Shown here: positions 38,762 to 47,497 of the stretch, in pieces
Position numbering within the stretch: position 1 is the first letter of the stretch
Layout: the number at the start of each line of letters is the position of its first letter
From: Modestobacter marinus
Lineage (GTDB): Bacteria > Actinomycetota > Actinomycetes > Mycobacteriales > Geodermatophilaceae
Length of the DNA: 64,000 nt
Direction of reading: 5' to 3'
Assembly (NCBI RefSeq): GCF_011758655.1
Contig: NZ_JAAMPA010000001.1
Span: 1,736,001-1,800,000 of the forward strand
Notes under the pieces: generated by a model
Told to the model about the DNA's origin: nothing
What the model saw: the letters and a program-made list of their open reading frames with translations, nothing else
Databases searched by the model: none
Position numbers and translations under genes: made by a program

Positions 38762-39736
38762 GTGCAGACGCTCACCATCGGCAAGGCGCTCAACCTCGGC
38801 CTGCGCAAGGCCATGGAGGACGACGGCAAGGTCGTGCTCATGGGCGAGGACATCGGCAAGCTGGGCGGGGTCTTCCGGATCACCGACGGCCTGCAGAAGG
38901 ACTTCGGCGAGGCCCGCGTCGTCGACACCCCGCTGGCCGAGGCCGGCATCCTCGGCACCGCCGTCGGGCTGGCCATGCGCGGCTACCGGCCGGTGTGCGA
39001 GATCCAGTTCGACGGGTTCGTCTTCCCCGCCTACAACCAGATCGTCACCCAGGTCGCCAAGATCCACGCCCGCTCCCGCGGCAAGCTGCCGATGCCGATC
39101 GTCATCCGGATCCCGTTCGGTGGCGGCATCGGCGCAGTCGAGCACCACAGCGAGAGCCCGGAGGCCTACTTCGCGCACACCGCCGGCCTCAAGGTCGTCG
39201 CGGTCAGCACCCCGGCGGATGCGTACTGGGGCATCCAGCAGGCCATCGCCGCCCCCGACCCGGTCGTCTTCCTCGAGCCCAAGCGGCGGTACTGGGAGAA
39301 GGGCGAGGTCGACCCGGACGGCTCCCCCGACCCGCTGTTCGGTTCCCGGGTGGTCCGCGGTGGGGACGACGTCACGGTGCTCGCCTACGGGCCGATGGTG
39401 AAGACGGCGCTGCAGGCCGCCGACGCCGCCGCCGAGGAGGGCCGCTCGCTGGAGGTCGTCGACCTGCGCACGCTCTCCCCGCTGGACCTCGACCCGGTCT
39501 ACGAGTCGGTCCGCCGCACCGGCCGCTGCGTCGTCGTGCACGAGGCGCCGGTGACCCTCGGCCTGGGCGCGGAGATCGCCGCCCGGGTGACCGAGCGCTG
39601 CTTCCACTCCCTGGAGGCGCCGGTGCTGCGGGTGGGCGGGTACGACACCCCGTACCCGCCGTCGAAGATGGAGGAGGACTACCTCCCCGACCTCGACCGT
39701 GTGCTCGACGCCGTCGACCGATCGATGGGGTTCTGA
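38762..39736 (+). CDS. bkdB: branched-chain 2-oxoacid (or pyruvate) dehydrogenase E1 beta subunit
   Basis: 324 residues, GTG start two bases after the alpha subunit stop. The transketolase pyrimidine-binding domain shows GEDIGKLGGVFRITDGL near 27, DTPLAEAGILGTAVGLAMRG near 56 and PFGGGIGAVEHHSESPEAYF near 119. The C-terminal domain has VTVLAYGPMVKTALQAA near 206 and VVHEAPVTLGLGAEIAARV near 258. It forms the alpha2beta2 E1 with the upstream product. Close spacing implies one transcript and matched amounts. Confidence 0.93.
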   Translation: MQTLTIGKALNLGLRKAMEDDGKVVLMGEDIGKLGGVFRITDGLQKDFGEARVVDTPLAEAGILGTAVGLAMRGYRPVCEIQFDGFVFPAYNQIVTQVAKIHARSRGKLPMPIVIRIPFGGGIGAVEHHSESPEAYFAHTAGLKVVAVSTPADAYWGIQQAIAAPDPVVFLEPKRRYWEKGEVDPDGSPDPLFGSRVVRGGDDVTVLAYGPMVKTALQAADAAAEEGRSLEVVDLRTLSPLDLDPVYESVRRTGRCVVVHEAPVTLGLGAEIAARVTERCFHSLEAPVLRVGGYDTPYPPSKMEEDYLPDLDRVLDAVDRSMGF

Positions 39737-39739
39737 CCG

Positions 39740-41224
39740 ATGGCCCAGCTGCGCCAGTTCAAGCTGCCCGACGTCGGGGAGGGGCTGACCGAGGGGGAGA
39801 TCCTGTCCTGGCTGGTCGCCGTGGGCGACACGGTGACGGTCAACCAGCCGCTGTGCGAGGTCGAGACGGCGAAGGCCGCCGTCGAGCTGCCCAGCCCGTT
39901 CGCCGGCACGGTCACCGAGCTGCTGTTCGACGCCGGGACGACGGTCGACGTCGGCGCCCCGATCATCACGATCGACGTGGGCGGGCCGGCCGACGCGGCC
40001 CCGGCGGCGGACGAGCCGGCCGCCGCCGGGACCGGGACCGGGCTGATCGGCGAGACCAACGCCAACGGCCGGACGGCGGTGCTGGTGGGCTACGGCCCGC
40101 GCAGCACCGAGGCCAAGCGCCGCCCCCGCCGGGGGCAGCCGGTCGAGGCCGCCGCCGCGCGGGCGACCGCACCGCAGGTGCTCCCCGAGGCCGACTACGG
40201 CTCGGGCGGTGACCGGCCGCCGCTGCTGGCCACCGCACCCGACGCCACGGTCAAGCCCGTCCGGCACGGTGGGCTCGAGGCCGCCCGCGCGGCCGAGGCG
40301 GCGGCGGCCCGCCGGCCGGCCGAGCCCGCGACGCGCACCCCGTCCGCGACCGCGGGCCGGGGCGCGCTGCGGCCGCTGGCCAAGCCGCCGGTGCGCAAGT
40401 ACGCCAAGGACCTCGGCATCGACCTCACCACGGTCACCGGCACCGGCGAGGGCGGGGTCATCACCCGCGCCGACGTCGACGCCGCCCTGGCCGCGCCGGC
40501 CGCTCCCGAGGCCGCCCCGACCGCGGCCGGTGACACCCGGATCCCGATCAAGGGCGTGCGGAAGCACACCGCCGCGGCGATGGTGGCCAGCGCGTTCACC
40601 GCCCCGCACGTCACCGAGTTCCTCACCGTCGACGTCACCCGCACGATGAAGCTGCGCGAGCGGCTCGCCGCCCGGCCGGAGCTGGCCGGGGTGAAGGTCA
40701 GCCCGCTGCTGTTCGTGGCCAAGGCGCTGCTGCTGGCGGCGAAGCGGCACCCGATGGTGAACAGCTCCTGGGACGAGGCGGCGCAGGAGATCGTCGTCCA
40801 CGGCGCGGTCAACCTGGGGATCGCGGCGGCCACGCCGCGGGGCCTGATCGTGCCGAACGTCAAGGACGCCGGCCGGCTGTCGCTGGCCGAGCTGGCCGGC
40901 GCGCTCACCGAGCTCACCGAGACCGCCCGGGCGGGGAGGACGCCGCCCGCGGACATGACCGGCGGCACGATCACGATCACCAACGTCGGGGTCTTCGGCG
41001 TCGACACCGGCACGCCGATCCTGAACCCCGGCGAGTCGGCGATCCTGGCCTTCGGCGCCGTCCGGGCGATGCCCTGGGTGCACAAGGGCAAGGTCGTGCC
41101 GCGGCAGGTGACCACGCTGGCCCTCTCCTTCGACCACCGGATCGTCGACGGCGAGCTCGGTTCCCGCTTCCTGGCCGACGTGGGGGCGCTGCTGCACGAC
41201 CCCGGCACCGCCCTTACGTTCTGA
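39740..41224 (+). CDS. bkdC: dihydrolipoamide acyltransferase (E2) of the bkd complex
   Basis: 494 residues, ATG start. One lipoyl domain at 5-80, with the lipoylated Lys45 in VETAKAAV; a Pro/Ala linker; a peripheral subunit-binding domain near 210-250 (RKYAKDLGIDLTTVTGTGEGG); and the catalytic domain. The active site is SFDHRIVDG near the C-terminus (His about 466, Asp about 470). It transfers the acyl group to CoA and forms the core of the complex. The lipoyl-to-PSBD linker is long, about 125 residues. It is followed after 2 bp by an epimerase gene. Confidence 0.93.
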   Translation: MAQLRQFKLPDVGEGLTEGEILSWLVAVGDTVTVNQPLCEVETAKAAVELPSPFAGTVTELLFDAGTTVDVGAPIITIDVGGPADAAPAADEPAAAGTGTGLIGETNANGRTAVLVGYGPRSTEAKRRPRRGQPVEAAAARATAPQVLPEADYGSGGDRPPLLATAPDATVKPVRHGGLEAARAAEAAAARRPAEPATRTPSATAGRGALRPLAKPPVRKYAKDLGIDLTTVTGTGEGGVITRADVDAALAAPAAPEAAPTAAGDTRIPIKGVRKHTAAAMVASAFTAPHVTEFLTVDVTRTMKLRERLAARPELAGVKVSPLLFVAKALLLAAKRHPMVNSSWDEAAQEIVVHGAVNLGIAAATPRGLIVPNVKDAGRLSLAELAGALTELTETARAGRTPPADMTGGTITITNVGVFGVDTGTPILNPGESAILAFGAVRAMPWVHKGKVVPRQVTTLALSFDHRIVDGELGSRFLADVGALLHDPGTALTF

Positions 41225-41226
41225 CG

Positions 41227-42423
41227 GTGCGCACCCAGCTCGGACCCCTGCTGTCCTTCGCCGCCGGCTCCCGGGTCCCCGAGGGGTTCGGCTACCTCGG
41301 CGACGACGGGCAGCTCCTCCCCGGGAAGCCGGTGGAGACCTGGATCAGCGCCCGGATGACGCACGTCTTCGGCCTCGGCGCGCTGGCCGGTGAGCCGGGT
41401 GTCGAGGAGCTCGCCGCCCACGGCGTGGCGGCGCTGCGCAGCGGCCCCCTGCACGACGCCGAGCACGGCGGCTGGCGGTCGGCGGTGGGCGCCGGCGCGG
41501 ACGACGACAGCAAGGCCGCGTATGTGCACGCCTTCGTCGTCCTGGCCGGGTCCACCGCCACCGCGGCCGGCATCGAGGGTGGCCGGCAGCTGCTGGACGA
41601 GGCGCTGGCCGTCTGGGAGCAGCGGTTCTGGGACGAGGAGGAGGGGCTGGCCCGGGAGTCCTTCGACCGTGCCTGGACCACGGCCGAGGACTACCGGGGC
41701 GCGAACGCCAACATGCACGGGGTCGAGTCCACCCTGGCGGCCGCCGACGCCCTGGCCCCCACCGACCCGGGCGCCGCGGCCCGGCTGCGGAACCGTGCGC
41801 TGCGGGCGACCGAGCGGATCGTGCACCGGTGGACCCGGGAGCGGGACTGGCGGCTGCCCGAGCACTTCACGGTGGCCTGGGAGCCGCTGCCGGAGTTCAA
41901 CCGGGACCGCCCGGCCGACCCGTTCCGGCCGTACGGGGTCACCGTCGGGCACCAGTTCGAGTGGGCCCGGCTGTGCCTGCACCTGGCCGCCGCGCTGGGC
42001 GAGGACGCCCCCGGCTGGCTGCACGCCGACGCCGACGCACTGTTCCTGGCGGCCGCCGAGCGCGGCTGGGCGGCCGACGGGCAGGAGGGCTTCCCGTACA
42101 CGCTGGACTGGGCGGACCGCCCGGTCGTCGCCGCCCGGATGCACTGGGTGCTCACCGAGGCGATCGCCGCCGCGGCCGTCCGCCACGTCGTGCACGGTGA
42201 CCCGCGGACGCTGGAGCTGCAGCAGCGCTGGGAGGAGCTGGGCGACCGGCTGTTCCTGGACCCGGCGGTGGGCAGCTGGCACCACGAGCTGACGCCGGAG
42301 GGCACGGTGGGCAGCGGCACCTGGGTGGGCAAGCCGGACGCCTACCACCTGGCGCAGATGCTCCTGCTGCCCGGACGCCCCGTGCGCGGCAGCGTCGCCG
42401 CCGCCGTCCTGGCCGCCCGCTGA
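41227..42423 (+). CDS. AGE-family (N-acylglucosamine 2-epimerase/YihS-like) sugar isomerase
   Basis: 398 residues, GTG start two bases after bkdC. It has the alpha/alpha-barrel of the AGE superfamily: WISARMTHVFGLGAL near 39, YVHAFVVLAGS near 99, ANANMHGVESTLAA near 159, VTVGHQFEWARLCLHLA near 238 and GTWVGKPDAYHLAQM near 360. The conserved catalytic His residues (HQFEW and AYHLAQ) are present. Members interconvert aldoses and ketoses or epimerise N-acyl sugars; mannose isomerase and YihS have similar lengths. The link to branched-chain acid oxidation is unexplained; placement as the last gene of the operon is unusual. Confidence 0.88.
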   Translation: MRTQLGPLLSFAAGSRVPEGFGYLGDDGQLLPGKPVETWISARMTHVFGLGALAGEPGVEELAAHGVAALRSGPLHDAEHGGWRSAVGAGADDDSKAAYVHAFVVLAGSTATAAGIEGGRQLLDEALAVWEQRFWDEEEGLARESFDRAWTTAEDYRGANANMHGVESTLAAADALAPTDPGAAARLRNRALRATERIVHRWTRERDWRLPEHFTVAWEPLPEFNRDRPADPFRPYGVTVGHQFEWARLCLHLAAALGEDAPGWLHADADALFLAAAERGWAADGQEGFPYTLDWADRPVVAARMHWVLTEAIAAAAVRHVVHGDPRTLELQQRWEELGDRLFLDPAVGSWHHELTPEGTVGSGTWVGKPDAYHLAQMLLLPGRPVRGSVAAAVLAAR

Positions 42424-42539
42424 CCTGCCGACCCGGCGTCGAGATCGGGCCGGTGGCTGGCTCCCCGGGGTGGAGGCGACCACCAGCCCGGGGTGATCAC
42501 CGCGGGGGACGGCGGAACGGGAGCATCTGCTCACTCCGG

Positions 42540-42566
42540 GTGTATCCGGTGTACGCGATCGGGTAG
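42540..42566 (+). promoter_or_regulatory. candidate sigma-B-like promoter of the SRPBCC gene
   Basis: GTGT (42540-42543) and GGGTAG (42561-42566) are spaced by 17 bp and resemble the actinobacterial general-stress pattern GTTT-N15-17-GGGTAT with one mismatch in each box. It lies about 45 bp before the start codon. Confidence 0.3.
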
Positions 42567-42611
42567 GGGACTGCTGAACGCACGAGACCCCCCGAGCAGA
42601 GGAGGCTCCCC

Positions 42612-43070
42612 ATGGCGAACGTGGAGAAGTCGATCGACGTGGACGTGCCGATCCGGCAGGCCTACGACCAGTGGACGCAGTTCGAGACGTTCCCCGAGTT
42701 CATGAACGGGGTCGAGCGGATCACCCAGCTCGACGAGCGGCACACCCACTGGGTCACCAAGATCGGCGGGGTCGAGCGCGAGTTCGACGCCGAGATCACC
42801 GAGCAGCACCCCGACGAGCGGGTCGCCTGGAAGAGCACCGACGGCAAGTCGCACGCCGGCGTCGTCACCTTCCACAAGATCAGCGACAACACGACCCGGG
42901 TCATGGTCCAGATCGACTGGGAGCCCGAGGGCGTCGTGGAGAAGGTCGGTGCGGCGGTCGGCGTCGACGACCGGCAGATCAGCGCCGACGTCAAGCGGTT
43001 CAAGGAGTTCATCGAGAGCCGCGGCACCGAGACCGGTGCCTGGCGCGGCGACGTCCCGCGCGAGGGCTGA
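42612..43070 (+). CDS. SRPBCC-family (polyketide cyclase/dehydrase-like) protein
   Basis: 152 residues, ATG start with AGAGGAGG upstream. The sequence follows the START/SRPBCC helix-grip fold: VEKSIDVDVPIRQAYDQWTQ at the start, FPEFMNGVERI near 31, WVTKIGGVEREFDAEI near 47, VAWKSTDG near 70, and a long C-terminal helix. Members bind hydrophobic ligands; many of this short type in actinobacteria are stress-induced and not linked to polyketides. A possible stress promoter lies upstream. Two hairpins follow. Confidence 0.88.
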   Translation: MANVEKSIDVDVPIRQAYDQWTQFETFPEFMNGVERITQLDERHTHWVTKIGGVEREFDAEITEQHPDERVAWKSTDGKSHAGVVTFHKISDNTTRVMVQIDWEPEGVVEKVGAAVGVDDRQISADVKRFKEFIESRGTETGAWRGDVPREG

Positions 43071-43075
43071 GCAAG

Positions 43076-43129
43076 GACCCCTCTGCCCCCGCGCCTCGCA
43101 CGGTCGGCGCGGGCCCCTGCAGAGGGGTC
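43076..43129 (+). terminator. hairpin terminator after SRPBCC gene
   Basis: An 11-bp perfect outer stem (43076-43086 with 43119-43129) encloses a GC-rich internal hairpin. It begins 6 bp after the stop at 43070. Confidence 0.65.
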
Positions 43130-43134
43130 GGTCC

Positions 43135-43175
43135 GACGGCGCCCGCCTCCTCAGCTCGAGGAGGCGGGCGCCGTC
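43135..43175. terminator. second, very strong hairpin
   Basis: A perfect 18-bp stem (43135-43152 with 43158-43175) has a 5-base loop. It lies in tandem behind the first hairpin and insulates the SRPBCC gene from the reductase gene at 43232. Confidence 0.8.
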
Positions 43176-43231
43176 GCGTGCGCGGCCGGATCAGATGTGC
43201 AGTGCACGACCGGATGGGGCATGGGGTGGTC

Positions 43232-43852
43232 ATGACGACGACGACACCGCTGCGCGCACTCGCGCTGACCTGCAGCCTCAAGCCCTCGCCCGCCCCGTCC
43301 AGCACCGACCTGATGGCCCGCCAGGTGCTCGATGCCCTGGCCGGGCACGGCGTCGAGGGGGAGCTGCTCCGGGTGGTCGACCACGACGTCAAGCCCGGCG
43401 TCGAGGTGGACATGGGTGACGGCGACGCCTGGCCGTCGATCCGGGAGAAGATCCTGGCCGCCGACGTCCTGCTGCTGGCCACCCCGACCTGGGTCGGGCA
43501 CATGAGCAGCGTGGCCCAGCGGGTGGTCGAGCGGCTGGACGCGGAGATCTCCGAGACCGACGACCAGGGGCGTCCGCTGGTGTTCGGCAAGGTCGGCATC
43601 GTCGCCGTCGTCGGCAACGAGGACGGCGCGCACAAGATCAGCGCCGACCTGTTCCAGGCGCTGGACGACGTCGGGTTCACCGTCCCGGCCCAGGGCGCCA
43701 CGTACTGGAACGGCGAGGCGATGCACGGCACCGACTACCAGGACCTCGACGAGACCCCGGAGGCGACGGCCACCACGACGGCCACGGTGGCCCGCAACGC
43801 CGCCCACCTGGCCCGGCTGCTGAAGGCCTCGCCCTTCCCGCCGGCCTCCTGA
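43232..43852 (+). CDS. NADPH-dependent FMN reductase/flavodoxin-fold oxidoreductase
   Basis: 206 residues from ATG 43232 with GGGTGG upstream. It has the flavodoxin-like fold: LALTCSLKPSPAPSSTDLM at the N-terminus (FMN phosphate loop 'SlkpsPsptS'), LLLATPTWVGHMSS near 84 and FGKVGIVAVVGNEDGAHK near 118. Later residues contain YWNGEAMHGTDYQDLDETPE. These proteins reduce FMN or quinones with NAD(P)H in the cytosol. No electron acceptor gene is next to it. It is closed by a strong bidirectional hairpin. Confidence 0.88.
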   Translation: MTTTTPLRALALTCSLKPSPAPSSTDLMARQVLDALAGHGVEGELLRVVDHDVKPGVEVDMGDGDAWPSIREKILAADVLLLATPTWVGHMSSVAQRVVERLDAEISETDDQGRPLVFGKVGIVAVVGNEDGAHKISADLFQALDDVGFTVPAQGATYWNGEAMHGTDYQDLDETPEATATTTATVARNAAHLARLLKASPFPPAS

Positions 43853-43912
43853 GCACGGCCTCCGGCCCGCCTCCTGGGCCGTCGGCCGGCTGAGCCGGCG
43901 ACACCCGGGACG

Positions 43913-43952
43913 ACGACAGCGCCCGTCCCCAGCCGGGGACGGGCGCTGTCGT
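43913..43952. terminator. bidirectional hairpin between FMN reductase and ptsH
   Basis: A perfect 18-bp stem (43913-43930 with 43935-43952) has an AGCC loop. It lies between the convergent stops at 43852 and 43979. Confidence 0.85.
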
Positions 43953-43978
43953 GTCGCGGCCCGGTGCGGGCCCGGCGG

Positions 43979-44239
43979 CTACTCGGCGTCGAGGTCGCTG
44001 GCGACCATGTCGGCGATCCGGTCGAGCACCGCGTCGTCGTCACTGTCGACGACGACCTCGGTGCCCTGCTTGGCCCCGAGCGTCATGATCATCAGGGGCG
44101 AGCCGGCGTCGACCGGGTTCCCGCCGGGGGTCGCCAGCGTGACCGGCACCCCCGACTTGGAGACGGCCTCGGCGATGAGGGCCGCCGGACGGGCGTGCAG
44201 GCCGACGGCGGAGCCGACGGTCACGGTCTTGGAGGGCAT
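43979..44239 (-). CDS. ptsH: phosphocarrier protein HPr
   Basis: 86 residues, ATG start. The phosphorylated His15 is in VGLHARPAA; the regulatory Ser position falls at S47 in AGSPLMIMTLGA. HPr accepts phosphate from enzyme I and passes it to the EIIA domain of FruA. It is the last gene of fruR-fruK-fruA-ptsH, 31 bp after fruA, with ptsI divergent. The region near S47 (SPLMIM instead of SLMGLM) is unusual, but HPr kinase is generally absent from actinobacteria. Confidence 0.93.
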   Translation of the reverse strand: MPSKTVTVGSAVGLHARPAALIAEAVSKSGVPVTLATPGGNPVDAGSPLMIMTLGAKQGTEVVVDSDDDAVLDRIADMVASDLDAE

Positions 44240-44270
44240 CGGTGCCTGCTTTCTGTCGACGTGCTGGGGG

Positions 44271-46454
44271 TCAGTGTGCCGGGCCGGCGACGGCCGGGCG
44301 CGCCGGGGAGGTGCCCGTGCCGGAGTCCCCGTCGAGGTCAGCGGTGAGGTCGCTGGCCAGCGGCTCTCCCCGCTTGGTCCCGCCGACGCTCTTGGCGAGG
44401 GTGACCGCGACGCCGCCGACGACGGCGCCGACGAGGACGGCGAGGAAGAACAGCGCCCAGTTGCTCATCGCGAACCAGACGAAGAACCCGCCGTGCGGCG
44501 CCTGCAGCTCCAGGCCGAGGCCGGCGACGATCGCACCGGTGGTCGCGCCACCGAGCATCATCGACGGGATCACCCGCAGCGGGTCGACCGCGGCGAACGG
44601 GATGGCGCCCTCGGAGATGAAGGAGGCGCCCAGGAGCCAGGCGGCCTTGCCGTTGTCCCGCTCGGCCGGGGTGTAGAGCCGCGGCCGCAGCACCGTGCTG
44701 GACAGGGCCATGGCCAGCGGCGGGACCATGCCGGCCGCCATCACGGTGGCCATGATGACCAGCTGCTGCTGGCCACCCTCGCCGGCGATGGCCGCGGTCA
44801 GCCCGGTGGTGGCGAAGACGTAGGCGGCCTTGTTCACCGGGCCACCGAGGTCGAAGCACATCATCAGGCCGAGGATGATCCCGAGCAGGATGGTCGCCGC
44901 GCCGGTCAGCCCGTTGAGGAAGTCGCCGAGCCCTTCGAGGGCGGCGGCCAGCGGCTGGCCCAGCACGACCACCATCAGCCCGCTGGAGATGAACGTGGCC
45001 AGCAGCGGGATGATCACGACCGGCTGCAGGCCGCGGGCGAAGGCCGGCAGCTTCCAGCGGCTGATCCACAGCGCGGCGAAGCCGGCGATGATGCCGCCCA
45101 CCAGGCCGCCGAGGAAGCCGGCGCCGACGGTGAGCGAGACCGCACCGACGACGAAGCCGGGCACGATGCCGGGCCGGTCGGCGATCGCGTAGGCGATGTA
45201 CCCGGCGAGGGCGGGGACGAGGAACCCGAAGGCGGCCTGGCCGAGCACGGTGCACAGGGCGCCCAGGTAGCCCCAGAACCCGTCGTTGAGCCCCTCGAGC
45301 GGTTCGGCGGTCGGGAGGTCGAAGAAGTTGTTGTTCAGCGCCCAGTTCAGCGCGTAGCTCTGCGCGCCGTCGGTTGCCGGGTCGGCGTTGACGATCTGGT
45401 AGCCGCCGAAGAGGAAGCCCAGCGCGATCAGCAGCCCGCCCGCGGCGACGAACGGGATCATGTAGCTGACGCCGGTGAGCAGCCAGCGGCGGATCTCGGC
45501 GCCGGTGCTGGGCCGGTCGCTGCTGCCGGTGGCGGCCGCCGCCCCGGACTCGGCGCTGCCCGGCACCCGGCGGGCGTTCGGGTCGTCGGCGGCGGCGAGC
45601 GCCTCGCGGATCATCACCTCGGGCTCGTTCATCGCCCGCTTCGTCCCGGACTGCACCAGCGGCTTGCCGGCGAAGCGCTCCCGGTCCTTGACGCCGACGT
45701 CGACGGCGAAGATGACGGCGGCGGCCTGGCTGATCACCGACGGGTCCAGCGGGGTCGAGCCCGAGGAGCCCTGGGTCTCCACGTGCAGCTCGACGCCCAT
45801 CTCCTTCGCCGCGGCGGTGAGCTTGTCGGCGGCCATGTAGGTGTGCGCGATCCCGGTCGGGCAGGCGCTGACCGCGACGACGCTGCGCCCCGCCGCCGGG
45901 GGAGCCGTGGCCGGGGTGGCCGCCGCGGGGGCGGGCTCCGCCGCGGCGGTCGTGGCGGTCGCGCCGCCCGTCGCCTGCGGGGCCGGGGCGGCGGGCGCCT
46001 CCGGCGGGGAGACGACGTCCTGCACCAGGCCGACGACCTCCTCGGCGGAGCCGGCGGCCCGCAGCGAGGCGACGAACTCCGGGCGCACGAGCGCGCGGGC
46101 CAGTGCGGTGAGCAGGGTCAGGTGGTCGGCGTCGCCGTGCTCGGGAGCCGCGATGAGGAAGGCGAGGTCGGCCGGGCCGTCGGGCGCGCCGAAGTCGACC
46201 TTCGGGTCCAGGCGGGCGAAGGCCAGCGACGCCTGGGTCACCGCGGCGGAGCGGCAGTGCGGGATGGCGATGCCACCGGGCAGGCCGGTGGCGGCCTTCG
46301 CCTCGCGGGCCATCGCGTCGGCGTGCAGGTCGTCGGCGCCGGTGGCGCGGCCGCTGGCGGCGACCAGGCCGGCCAGCCGGCGGACGACGGCGTCCTTGTC
46401 CTGACCGAGGTCGGCGTCGAGCGCCACCAGTTCGGTCGTGATGAGTGCGGACAT
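44271..46454 (-). CDS. fruA: fructose-specific PTS transporter, EIIABC
   Basis: 727 residues, ATG start. Domain order is EIIA (residues 1-150, active His in GIAIPHCRS near 65), an Ala/Pro linker, EIIB (from about 185, active Cys in VSACPTGIAHTYMAADKL) and EIIC (from about 330, eight or more membrane segments, PFVAAGGLLIALGF). It imports fructose across the cytoplasmic membrane with phosphorylation to fructose 1-phosphate, drawing phosphate from HPr. The single fused chain is typical of actinobacterial FruA. It lies 20 bp after fruK. Confidence 0.95.
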   Translation of the reverse strand: MSALITTELVALDADLGQDKDAVVRRLAGLVAASGRATGADDLHADAMAREAKAATGLPGGIAIPHCRSAAVTQASLAFARLDPKVDFGAPDGPADLAFLIAAPEHGDADHLTLLTALARALVRPEFVASLRAAGSAEEVVGLVQDVVSPPEAPAAPAPQATGGATATTAAAEPAPAAATPATAPPAAGRSVVAVSACPTGIAHTYMAADKLTAAAKEMGVELHVETQGSSGSTPLDPSVISQAAAVIFAVDVGVKDRERFAGKPLVQSGTKRAMNEPEVMIREALAAADDPNARRVPGSAESGAAAATGSSDRPSTGAEIRRWLLTGVSYMIPFVAAGGLLIALGFLFGGYQIVNADPATDGAQSYALNWALNNNFFDLPTAEPLEGLNDGFWGYLGALCTVLGQAAFGFLVPALAGYIAYAIADRPGIVPGFVVGAVSLTVGAGFLGGLVGGIIAGFAALWISRWKLPAFARGLQPVVIIPLLATFISSGLMVVVLGQPLAAALEGLGDFLNGLTGAATILLGIILGLMMCFDLGGPVNKAAYVFATTGLTAAIAGEGGQQQLVIMATVMAAGMVPPLAMALSSTVLRPRLYTPAERDNGKAAWLLGASFISEGAIPFAAVDPLRVIPSMMLGGATTGAIVAGLGLELQAPHGGFFVWFAMSNWALFFLAVLVGAVVGGVAVTLAKSVGGTKRGEPLASDLTADLDGDSGTGTSPARPAVAGPAH

Positions 46455-46474
46455 GAGCGGTCTCCCGGTGTTCT

Positions 46475-47497
46475 TCAGGGGGCGCCGGTGGCCGGGACGG
46501 CCGCGGCGGGAGTCGGGTGGCCGGGCAGGCCGGCGGTGACGGTGACGCCGGCGGGGTCCACCTGCGCGGGCGTGGGCACGGCGGAGCCGGGCAGGGCGGC
46601 GCTGGCGGCTCCGTAGGCCACCGCCGAGCGGAGCCGGTCGGCCGGCGCCGCGCCGGCGAGGTCGGCCAGCAGGTACCCGGCCAGGCTGCAGTCGCCGGCG
46701 CCGACCGTGCTGCGGACGGTGACCCGCGGCGGGCGGGCCGACCAGACCTGCCCGTCGGCGGTGGACAGGACGGCCCCGTCGGCGCCGAGGGTGAGCAGCA
46801 CCTCGGCCACGCCCCGCTGGTGGAGGGTGGCGACCGCGGCCAGCGCCGCCTCGGGGTCGGCGGTCACGGCCTCCTCGGGCACGCCGGCCAGCTGGGCCAG
46901 CTCCTCGGTGTTGGGCTTGAGCAGGTCGGGGGCCGACTCCGGGCCGGCGGCCAGCAGCGCCAGCAGCGGTGCCTCGGAGGTGTCGACGGCGATGCGTGCG
47001 CCGGTGCGGCGGAGTGCGCGGACGAGCGTGGCGTACCAGTCGCGCGGCGCCCCCGGGGGCAGCGAGCCGGACAGCACGACCCAGCTGGCGGTGGCGGCGT
47101 GCTCCAGCAGCGCGCGCTGCAGGGCGGCCAGCGCCGGCTCGTCCAGCCGGGGGCCGGGCTCGTTGAGCTTGGTCGTCGTCCCGTCGGGCTCGGTGAGCGT
47201 GTAGTTGGTGCGCACCGGGGTGTCGATGGGCACGCTGGCCAGGGTCAGGCCCAGCTCGTGCAGGGCCGACACCATCGGGTCGTCGTCGGCCGCGGGGAGG
47301 ACCGAGACGACCGCAGCGCCCGCCGCCGCCACGGCGCGGGAGACGTTGACCCCCTTGCCGCCGGGTTCGGTGTGGCTGCCGCCCAGCCGGGTCACCGCGC
47401 CGCGGTCCAGCGGACCGGGCAGGTCCAGCGTCCGGTCCAGGCTCGGGTTGGCGGTCAGCGTGACCACCCGCCCGCCCGGTGCGGAGTCCGTCCTCAT
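46475..47497 (-). CDS. fruK: 1-phosphofructokinase
   Basis: 340 residues, ATG start overlapping the fruR stop by four bases. It is a PfkB/ribokinase-family kinase: VTLTANPSLDRTLDLPG at the start, GGSHTEPGGKGVNVSRAVA near 38, WVVLSGSLPPGAP near 138, and the catalytic Asp in VGAGDCSLAGYLLADL near 257. It phosphorylates fructose 1-phosphate to fructose 1,6-bisphosphate, linking FruA to glycolysis. A C-terminal Pro/Ala-rich tail of about 30 residues exceeds the usual length. Confidence 0.94.
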   Translation of the reverse strand: MRTDSAPGGRVVTLTANPSLDRTLDLPGPLDRGAVTRLGGSHTEPGGKGVNVSRAVAAAGAAVVSVLPAADDDPMVSALHELGLTLASVPIDTPVRTNYTLTEPDGTTTKLNEPGPRLDEPALAALQRALLEHAATASWVVLSGSLPPGAPRDWYATLVRALRRTGARIAVDTSEAPLLALLAAGPESAPDLLKPNTEELAQLAGVPEEAVTADPEAALAAVATLHQRGVAEVLLTLGADGAVLSTADGQVWSARPPRVTVRSTVGAGDCSLAGYLLADLAGAAPADRLRSAVAYGAASAALPGSAVPTPAQVDPAGVTVTAGLPGHPTPAAAVPATGAP

